From positions 1-5,697 of the forward strand of contig CADBUS010000016.1 of assembly GCA_902797895.1 (NCBI GenBank): 5,697 bases of DNA. Direction: 5' to 3'. Made by a program: the position numbers and the translations under genes. Position 1 is the first letter of the stretch. Every line of letters starts with the position of its first letter. This DNA comes from an uncultured Bacteroidia bacterium (GTDB lineage: Bacteria > Bacteroidota > Bacteroidia > Bacteroidales > UBA932). This document shows positions 1 through 4,955 of this stretch, piece by piece. The notes below the pieces were generated by a model. The model ran no database searches. It worked only from the letters and a program-made list of their open reading frames with translations, and was not told the DNA's origin.

Positions 1-1305
1 ATAGTAAGGAACTGCATTCATAGCCTTTAAGATATTTAGCGGAATATCTGTATTGTTTATTCTGCCTGCAAAGAGATTGCTCCCTGCGCCCACAGCAAAA
101 ACAGGAACATATATTCCTGTATGGCTGCTGGTTGTCCAACCTATTTTTGCAGCCTTGCTAATGGTATCCAATATCTCCTTCTCCATATAGTTCTCAACGG
201 TAAGCTCTTGGCTGTCAACCTTCTTTATAGAGGCATCTATACCGCTCAAATCAAAAGTATATCCGCTTTTGCGGCCAAGTGCAAGTCCTCCGGTCTCGTG
301 ATCTGCTGTTACAACTATAAGAGTCTCATCTGGATGTTGCTTGTAAAACTCGTATGCAACTGCAATGGCCTCATCCATATCCAGTGTCTCAAAAATAGTG
401 CTTGCCACATCGTTGTTATGGGCTCCCCAATCTATTTTGCCACCCTCGCACATCATAAAGAAGCCTTTGTCATTTGGCTTATAGATAAAATCTATTGCCG
501 AGCGCAACACTTGCGCAAGAGTCAGATCTGTTGATTTTCTGCCAATTACAAATGGAAGAATCTCATCCTTTTTGCTCTTGTCTGCCTGAAAGAGTACCAT
601 CTTATCTGTACCGCTCTTCTTTCTGTTGTACTCCTCCAATCCGTAAGCTACTGTATAGCCATAGCTTGCAAGATTATCATAGATTCTCTTTTCGGCATCT
701 TTCTCTTTCTTATCCTTAACTCCCTGAAAACCACCTCCGCCAAAGAAATCAAAACCGCTGGTAGGAAGTTCCATTGCAAGCTGAAAATAGTTCTTTCTGC
801 TTACATTATGACCAAAGAAGCCGGAAGGAGTTGCGTGGTCTATTGTTACCGAGGTCATTATACCAATCTTGTAGCCTTGGTCTTTCAGCTTGTAGGTAAT
901 TTGTGTAACATTTGTGGAATCGGGATACATTCCCACCATTCCATTACGTGTCTTAAAGCCTGATGCCAAAGCTGTTGCAGAGGCAGATGAGCAGGTAATC
1001 ATATTTGAATAGGAGTATGTTGTAGCCATACCCAATACCGGAAACTGCGTAAACAGAAGAGGCTCACTCCCTATCTTACCCTTTTTTGTTGCTAAATAGG
1101 CCTCAGTAAGAGCCACGTGCGCAAAGCCCATTCCATCTCCTATGAATAAAAATACATACTTTGCCGGTTTTTGCTCCTTACAATGCCCCCCATCTTTGTG
1201 CTCCAACAAAGAGTGCTGCAGCGCAGATGAGTAAATATTAACTGAAAACAAAATAATCAAGGCTGCAGAGAGCATTGCCTTTAAGTGAAATCTTTTGAAT
1301 ATCAT
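1..1305 (-). CDS. Secreted alkaline phosphatase, PhoA family (3' end cut by the window)
   Basis: Metal-dependent phosphomonoesterase that releases phosphate from organic phosphate esters, predicted to act in the periplasm or at the cell surface. The frame is open for 435 codons from ATG at 1305 to the left edge with no stop. By comparison with the family, only a few C-terminal residues are missing. Residues 1-28 look like a Sec signal peptide: basic start, hydrophobic core, cleavage near Ser-Ser-Ala28. Visible family motifs are GDGMG with metal ligand Asp57; the nucleophile segment TCSSASATA, with Ser106 aligning to E. coli Ser102; DHATP (His157, Thr159); SRK with phosphate-binding Arg170; EGGKIDWGAH (Glu287, Asp292, His296); TADHETGG (Asp335, His336); and SSHTG (His395). 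All metal ligands and the Arg are present. Cys105 replaces E. coli Asp101 and His157 replaces Asp153. The gene lies behind a terminator and has its own candidate promoter, so it is probably transcribed separately from the exb genes. The family call is secure; the natural substrate is unknown. Confidence 0.95.
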   Translation of the reverse strand, partial: MIFKRFHLKAMLSAALIILFSVNIYSSALQHSLLEHKDGGHCKEQKPAKYVFLFIGDGMGFAHVALTEAYLATKKGKIGSEPLLFTQFPVLGMATTYSYSNMITCSSASATALASGFKTRNGMVGMYPDSTNVTQITYKLKDQGYKIGIMTSVTIDHATPSGFFGHNVSRKNYFQLAMELPTSGFDFFGGGGFQGVKDKKEKDAEKRIYDNLASYGYTVAYGLEEYNRKKSGTDKMVLFQADKSKKDEILPFVIGRKSTDLTLAQVLRSAIDFIYKPNDKGFFMMCEGGKIDWGAHNNDVASTIFETLDMDEAIAVAYEFYKQHPDETLIVVTADHETGGLALGRKSGYTFDLSGIDASIKKVDSQELTVENYMEKEILDTISKAAKIGWTTSSHTGIYVPVFAVGAGSNLFAGRINNTDIPLNILKAMNAVPYY

Positions 1306-1339
1306 AAAAATAACTTTATTACAATCTTTGTTAAAGTAT

Positions 1340-1380
1340 CTCCGCTTTGCCACCTTGTTACCCAATGGAGCAGGGCGGAG
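1340..1380 (-). other. Foldable 5' leader element ahead of the alkaline phosphatase gene
   Basis: On the minus strand this leader contains an outer inverted repeat, CTCCGC (1380-1375) with GCGGAG (1345-1340). It encloses a second arm, CCATTG (1368-1363) with CAA/TGG (1357-1355 and 1352-1350), which has a two-base bulge and a five-base loop. The two helices are nested, so the RNA could form a two-part stem with an internal loop. No U-tract follows the 3' arm, so it does not look like a terminator or attenuator. I recognise no riboswitch class. It could affect mRNA stability or translation, or be chance. The evidence is base-pairing by eye only. Confidence 0.3.
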
Positions 1381-1390
1381 TGATAACATA

Positions 1391-1398
1391 CAAAGTTA
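1391..1398 (-). promoter_or_regulatory. Candidate Bacteroidota-type -7 promoter element for the alkaline phosphatase gene
   Basis: The minus-strand sequence TAACTTTG matches the TAnnTTTG consensus of the Bacteroidota primary sigma factor exactly. It lies about 85 bases upstream of the ATG at 1305 and just past the operon terminator, where a promoter is expected. The partner -33 TTTG box is not clear: upstream there are only T-rich stretches that merge with the terminator tail. Transcription would start a few bases beyond 1391, giving a leader of roughly 80 bases that contains the inverted repeats at 1340-1380. Confidence 0.5.
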
Positions 1399-1420
1399 CA
1401 AAAAAAATAGATAGAGGATA

Positions 1421-1462
1421 ATAAAATGAGAGAGGGGCGGCAAATTGCTTGCCGCCCCTCTC
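1421..1462 (-). terminator. Strong intrinsic terminator ending the exbB-exbD operon
   Basis: A 14-bp perfect stem pairs 1430-1443 with 1449-1462 around a five-base loop (1444-1448). The stem centre is GC-rich. Reading on the minus strand, the hairpin is followed by CATTTTATTAT, a U-rich tail, and further on by a run of eight T. It starts about 30 bases after the exbD2 stop codon. The plus-strand tail is less U-rich, and no plus-strand gene needs ending here. It insulates the alkaline phosphatase gene from the upstream operon. Confidence 0.9.
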
Positions 1463-1493
1463 ACTTTATTAACCTAAAAAACTGTCTAATGTT

Positions 1494-1955
1494 CTATTTC
1501 TGACGTGCTACGTACATAATTTTAAGTGCAGAACAACGCCTGAGCTCTTGCTTGATATCTGTGATGATACCCATACGTACATTCTCATCAGCCTTTATAG
1601 CTATGGTCATCTGCTCCTTGTCGCCCTCTGCCAAAGCCTCTCTTGCTGCTGCAACAAAGTCTCTGATTTCGGTAACGGTACGGAACGAATCGTTAAGCTG
1701 AATACGGGAATCTGTTCCGTATTGCGCCTGCTTTGCAGGAATTGGAGAGCCCACATATATGTAAGATGTAAGATCTTTTCTCTCCAATTTTACATTCTCT
1801 GTAGCGGCAGGCAGCTTAACTGTAACCAACTTATCTGTCTGACGGAAAGAGGTGGATATCATAAAGAAGAAGAGCAACATAAAAACGATATCCGGAAGTG
1901 AGGCTGTGCTTATTGCAGGAGCCTGCTTCTTACCACCTTTTCTAAATCTTCCCAT
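1494..1955 (-). CDS. exbD: ExbD/TolR-family biopolymer transport protein (second copy)
   Basis: Single-span inner-membrane subunit of an ExbB-ExbD-type proton-driven motor. The protein has 153 residues: a basic cytoplasmic tail (residues 1-12), one transmembrane helix (about 21-37), then a periplasmic domain to the end. Asp22, in LPDIVFMLLFFF at the start of the helix, aligns with the essential proton-carrying Asp25 of E. coli ExbD. The periplasmic part ends with a segment resembling the usual ExbD fold (TIAIKADENVRMGIITDIKQ). The ATG at 1955 is preceded seven bases upstream by a perfect AGGAGG, so the start is well supported. It is the last gene before the terminator and begins 11 bases after exbD1. 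It differs in sequence and length from exbD1, so it is a diverged paralogue rather than a recent duplicate. A partner in the same motor is the likely role. Confidence 0.93.
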   Translation of the reverse strand: MGRFRKGGKKQAPAISTASLPDIVFMLLFFFMISTSFRQTDKLVTVKLPAATENVKLERKDLTSYIYVGSPIPAKQAQYGTDSRIQLNDSFRTVTEIRDFVAAAREALAEGDKEQMTIAIKADENVRMGIITDIKQELRRCSALKIMYVARQK

Positions 1956-1962
1956 TATATAT

Positions 1963-1968
1963 CCTCCT
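1963..1968 (-). promoter_or_regulatory. Perfect Shine-Dalgarno for exbD2, overlapping the exbD1 stop codon
   Basis: The minus-strand AGGAGG at 1968-1963 ends seven bases before the ATG at 1955 and shares its first two bases with the TAG stop of exbD1 (1969-1967). The other genes here have A-rich leaders without a strong Shine-Dalgarno, as is usual in Bacteroidota, so this site stands out. It may support translation re-initiation or strong independent loading, helping to balance the two ExbD proteins. Confidence 0.7.
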
Positions 1969-2545
1969 ATTTTTTACCTTTTACGTCTTTAGGCTCTGCC
2001 TCAGAAATGTTCTGAGGTACAGCCTCTTTGACAATTTTCTGTTTGTCTTCATCCAATTGAGCGAATTTCTTTCCATAATGCTCTTGGGCAAATTGGTCAC
2101 GAATTTGGTTGATTGCTCTCACAATCTCATTCTGAACCTGAATATAGGTATTGTACAAAGTACCCTTGTCATTTTGCAAAGAAACCACACCCCTGGATAC
2201 AGGATAATTACCCAAACCCTCAATGAACTTAGTCTCCTTTTCAGGCATATTTGGATCATCGGTTGGGTTAGTCAAAAATTCAACTATCTTATCCTTAATC
2301 TCGCCTACTTCTGCAGGAGATGTACCAACCATTATCCTATCTTGTGAGTTAATTTTAACTACAACAATATTCCTACGGTTGATCTTCACATCCTGCTCCT
2401 GCTGATTCTCCTCAGGCATTGGAGGCAAACGCCTCTGAATACCCTTATCCACATCCATAGTGGTGGTTATAAGGAAGAACACCAAAAGCAAGAACGCTAT
2501 ATCCGCCTGGCTCGAAGCATTGATTTCGGGTGTCTTTTTTGCCAT
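1967..2545 (-). CDS. exbD: ExbD/TolR-family biopolymer transport protein (first copy, long form)
   Basis: Single-span inner-membrane subunit of the proton-driven motor formed with the upstream ExbB homologue. The protein has 192 residues, against roughly 140 for E. coli ExbD. A short cytoplasmic tail (PEINASSQ) leads into a transmembrane helix at about residues 14-31. Asp15, in QADIAFLLLVFF, aligns with the essential proton-carrying Asp of ExbD. The periplasmic domain follows and includes an insert around residues 88-115 and the segment PVSRGVVSLQNDKGT. The last 40 or so residues are strongly charged and probably helical, forming an extension absent from E. coli ExbD. From memory, this longer form is usual for Bacteroidota. 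The start at ATG 2545 lies 14 bases after the four-helix protein gene. It probably pairs with the second ExbD. Confidence 0.93.
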   Translation of the reverse strand: MAKKTPEINASSQADIAFLLLVFFLITTTMDVDKGIQRRLPPMPEENQQEQDVKINRRNIVVVKINSQDRIMVGTSPAEVGEIKDKIVEFLTNPTDDPNMPEKETKFIEGLGNYPVSRGVVSLQNDKGTLYNTYIQVQNEIVRAINQIRDQFAQEHYGKKFAQLDEDKQKIVKEAVPQNISEAEPKDVKGKK

Positions 2546-2559
2546 TTCTTCAATTCAAT

Positions 2560-2979
2560 TTAAGACTTTCTTCTCAATAGACTGCCGAATATGGCTGCAC
2601 AGATAGCACCCACAAGCAGAATTATAGATGTAATCAGAGCTGTATCAGTCATCTTCAGAACTGTATCTGTTGGCTGAGATACGCTCGGTGAGAGAGCTAC
2701 CGGCTTGCCGGAAGCAAGCAAGAAAGCCAAAAGAACTATTGCGGCCAAAACAATTATCTCCACCAAAGTCTTTTTGCCACCTCTTCCGTTGCGGAAAAGG
2801 ATTGGGGTAAATATTGCAAGGAGTATTGCTATTCCAAGCAATATGTATGCCCAATTAAGCAGCGGAGAAACCATTGTACCGTCGCCCTGTCCCTGATTCA
2901 ATACAAGGAACATTACGCCAATTACAACGGAAACCAGCAATAGTACATACAATATAAATTTCAAAGATTTTCCTTTCAT
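2560..2979 (-). CDS. Small four-helix membrane protein of unknown function in the exb operon
   Basis: I do not recognise a characterised family. The 139-residue protein has four likely transmembrane segments, at about residues 8-27, 39-62, 72-89 and 112-134. Basic residues lie at the N-terminus (Lys2, Lys4, Lys7), in the loop RNGRGGKK (63-70) and at the C-terminus (RRK). By the positive-inside rule these are cytoplasmic, so both ends would be inside. Two short loops (28-38 and 90-111, the second rich in Ser, Thr and Pro) would face the periplasm. It has no signal peptidase site, enzymatic motif or lipobox. It sits 11 bases after exbB and 14 before exbD1, so it is almost certainly co-transcribed and made with the motor. 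From memory, similar small proteins occur between exbB and exbD in other Bacteroidales. An accessory or assembly subunit of the motor is an inference from position only. Confidence 0.85.
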   Translation of the reverse strand: MKGKSLKFILYVLLLVSVVIGVMFLVLNQGQGDGTMVSPLLNWAYILLGIAILLAIFTPILFRNGRGGKKTLVEIIVLAAIVLLAFLLASGKPVALSPSVSQPTDTVLKMTDTALITSIILLVGAICAAIFGSLLRRKS

Positions 2980-2990
2980 AACTCTTTGAA

Positions 2991-3788
2991 TTATTTTCTG
3001 TTATATTTTGTAAGAACATCAACAAAGTTGATAGATGCATCCTCCATAGAGTTAACGATAGAGTCAATCTTAGCAACTATGATGTTGTAGAAAATCTGAA
3101 GAATAACGGCAACAATCAAACCGGCGATTGTAGTAATCAACGCAACCTTGATACCACCGGCAACAACGGTTGGAGAAATATCTCCGGCAGCCTCAATAGC
3201 ATCAAAAGCGCCAACCATACCAACAACTGTTCCCAAGAATCCCAACATAGGAGCAAGAGCAATGAAGAGTGCAATCCAAGAGAGACCGCTCTCCAATCTA
3301 CCCATCTGAACTCCGCCGTATGCGGTAATGTTCTTCTCTACGCTTGCAAGACCCTCATCGTAGTGAGTAAGACCCTGGTAGAATATAGAGGCAACAGGGC
3401 CACGAGTATCGCGGCAAAGCTCCTTTGCTCTCTCAATACCACCCTCTTTAAGAGCCTCCTCTACCTTCTCAACAAGCTTGTTATTGTTGGTTGTTGCTAA
3501 ACTTAGATAGATAATTCTCTCTATTGCAACTGCAAGGCCAAGGATAAGACAGAGAACAACCCATACCATAAACGCAGGACCACCCTCTATGAACTTAGTC
3601 TTAATCTGCTGATAAAGAGGTTTATCAGATTTCTGATTAAAGATGTTCTGCTCTGCGGAAGACTGATCTGCCTGTGCTACCTGCTCAGTCTGAGCGGCTG
3701 CAGCCTGATCACCATCTTGGGCAACTGCGTTCTGGGCAGTAATGGCCATCAGACCTGCAACTGCCAAAAACATGAAAATTTTTTTCAT
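2991..3788 (-). CDS. exbB: ExbB/TolQ/MotA-family proton channel protein with signal peptide
   Basis: Inner-membrane proton channel subunit that, with ExbD, turns the proton gradient into mechanical work, usually for TonB-dependent outer-membrane transport. I chose the ATG at 3788 (265 residues) because MKKIFMFLAVAGLMAITA is a classic signal peptide start, with cleavage after Ala-Val-Ala23. An in-frame ATG at 3815 would add nine residues ahead of it. After cleavage comes a Gln/Ala/acidic periplasmic linker (24-56), then helix 1 (about 71-95), a cytoplasmic domain (96-165), helix 2 (169-192, with APMLGFLGTVVGM) and helix 3 (211-237). Thr187 and Thr220 align with channel-lining Thr148 and Thr181 of E. 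coli ExbB. The Glu176 equivalent is Val215, so that acidic residue is absent. The gene heads the exbB / four-helix / exbD / exbD unit. Which transducer it serves (TonB, Tol-like or other) cannot be told from sequence. Confidence 0.93.
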   Translation of the reverse strand: MKKIFMFLAVAGLMAITAQNAVAQDGDQAAAAQTEQVAQADQSSAEQNIFNQKSDKPLYQQIKTKFIEGGPAFMVWVVLCLILGLAVAIERIIYLSLATTNNNKLVEKVEEALKEGGIERAKELCRDTRGPVASIFYQGLTHYDEGLASVEKNITAYGGVQMGRLESGLSWIALFIALAPMLGFLGTVVGMVGAFDAIEAAGDISPTVVAGGIKVALITTIAGLIVAVILQIFYNIIVAKIDSIVNSMEDASINFVDVLTKYNRK

Positions 3789-3808
3789 AAGTTTTGTTGT
3801 GATTAAAT

Positions 3809-3816
3809 TAAACATA
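3809..3816 (-). promoter_or_regulatory. Weak candidate -7 promoter element ahead of exbB
   Basis: The minus-strand TATGTTTA differs from the TAnnTTTG consensus only at the last base. It lies just upstream of the ATG at 3788 and overlaps the alternative ATG at 3815. If used, transcription would begin downstream of 3815 and only the 3788 start could be translated. No well-spaced TTTG -33 box is visible, so this is tentative. Confidence 0.2.
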
Positions 3817-3887
3817 TAATTATTCTATTTTTCTTCTGTAAACGATGTGCAAGATAGGAATAAAAATCGGTTTAGCAGCTATTTTTT

Positions 3888-4922
3888 TCAATTTATTGTT
3901 AATTCGCCACGCAAATTTGTCTCCATCTTTTTGGCAACTTGCTTATTATCTGAATATTGCCCCAAAAGAACAAACAGTTTGCTAAGAGCAGCCTCCGTTG
4001 TGAGATCATAACCGCTCACCACACCTATATTTTTTAGCGCCATACCTGTGGCGTAGGCATTCATATCCACACTTCCGGCCTGACATTGAGTAACATTTAC
4101 GATAACCAGCCCCCTATCTATCCACTTTTTAATCATAGAGAGGAATTTCTTGTCTGTAGGGGCATTGCCGCTTCCAAAGGTCTCCAGCACCACCGCGCGA
4201 CATCCTTTGGTTGAGAGAACCGCCTCCATTGCCTGCAGCGTCATACCCGGAAATATCTTAAGAACCGCCACGTTGGTATCTATTAAGCTCTTTATTCTAA
4301 GCGGTTTATCCCATCTTTCCGGATAGCGTATCAGGCTCTGCTTATACTTTATATGTATTCCCACATCAGCCAGCACCGGATGGTTGGCAGAGCGGAAGGC
4401 CCTAAAATTCTCCGCGTTGTACTTTGTAGTGCGATTGCCTCTATAGAGCTGACTCTCAAAGTATATGCAAACCTCTGGCACCATAGCGTGGCCATCCGGC
4501 CTTACCGCTGCCGCAATCTCTATAGAGGAGATTATATTCTCCTTACCGTCTGTGCGGAGCATACCCACAGGCAGCTGGCTCCCTGTTAAAATTACAGGCT
4601 TTGCCAAATCCTCAAGCATAAAGCTAAGGGCAGAGGCGGTATAAGACATTGTATCTGTTCCGTGCAAAATAACAAAGCCGTCATACTTGGCGTAGTTGCT
4701 TTTGAGCAGTTTACAAAGCTCCACCCAAAACTCCGGCTTAACATCGCTTGAATCTATAACAGGGTTAAAGGAGTAGGTATCTATCTGATGGCCAAGTTTT
4801 TTAAGCTCCGGCACCTCCTTCTCTATCTGGCTGATATCCACAGGCACAAGAGCAAGCGTCTTCTCATCTTGCTTCATTCCAATAGTGCCTCCGGTGTAAA
4901 TCATCAACAGTTTCCGTTTCAT
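3888..4922 (-). CDS. ansA: Type I (cytoplasmic) L-asparaginase
   Basis: Hydrolyses L-asparagine to L-aspartate and ammonia in the cytoplasm. I chose the ATG at 4922 (344 residues; E. coli AnsA is about 338). A TTG three codons upstream (4931) is open but less likely. There is no signal peptide, which fits the type I cytoplasmic enzyme rather than the periplasmic type II. Catalytic features are TGGTIG with nucleophile Thr13, the Asp57-Ser58-Ser59 substrate loop, HGTDT with Thr89-Asp90, and GNRTTK with Lys167, completing the two Thr and Asp/Lys triads. The C-terminal domain carries LETFGSGNAP, NVTQCQAGSVD and GYDLTTEAALSKL. Of the E. coli allosteric-site residues, Thr166 and Cys280 are kept, but Glu247 stands where E. 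coli has Arg240, so asparagine activation may differ. The gene begins 33 bases after tatD and may be co-transcribed with it. No clear terminator separates it from exbB. Confidence 0.95.
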   Translation of the reverse strand: MKRKLLMIYTGGTIGMKQDEKTLALVPVDISQIEKEVPELKKLGHQIDTYSFNPVIDSSDVKPEFWVELCKLLKSNYAKYDGFVILHGTDTMSYTASALSFMLEDLAKPVILTGSQLPVGMLRTDGKENIISSIEIAAAVRPDGHAMVPEVCIYFESQLYRGNRTTKYNAENFRAFRSANHPVLADVGIHIKYKQSLIRYPERWDKPLRIKSLIDTNVAVLKIFPGMTLQAMEAVLSTKGCRAVVLETFGSGNAPTDKKFLSMIKKWIDRGLVIVNVTQCQAGSVDMNAYATGMALKNIGVVSGYDLTTEAALSKLFVLLGQYSDNKQVAKKMETNLRGELTIN

Positions 4923-4955
4923 ATTCTGCAAGTTTTCTCTTTTTATCTACGCTTT

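Noticed and set aside
121..719. Two plus-strand open frames of 137 and 74 codons
   Set aside because: They lie entirely antisense to the alkaline phosphatase, whose frame carries every expected catalytic motif. Their products are Cys/Leu-rich and resemble nothing known.
1548..2405. Plus-strand open frames opposite the two exbD genes
   Set aside because: They are shadows of well-supported ExbD frames, with no plausible protein features and no promoter of their own.
2645..3076. Alternative minus-strand frames overlapping exbB and the four-helix protein gene
   Set aside because: They overlap genes with clear membrane topology in another frame and lack coherent protein features.
3855..3890. Possible terminator between ansA and exbB
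   Set aside because: The only complementarity is an A/T-only AAAAAT/ATTTTT pairing around a 13-base loop, too weak to call an intrinsic terminator.
4436..4446. Short palindrome CTCTATAGAG
   Set aside because: It lies within the ansA coding sequence, and similar TATAGAG strings occur by chance elsewhere in this AT-rich sequence. No operator role is supported.
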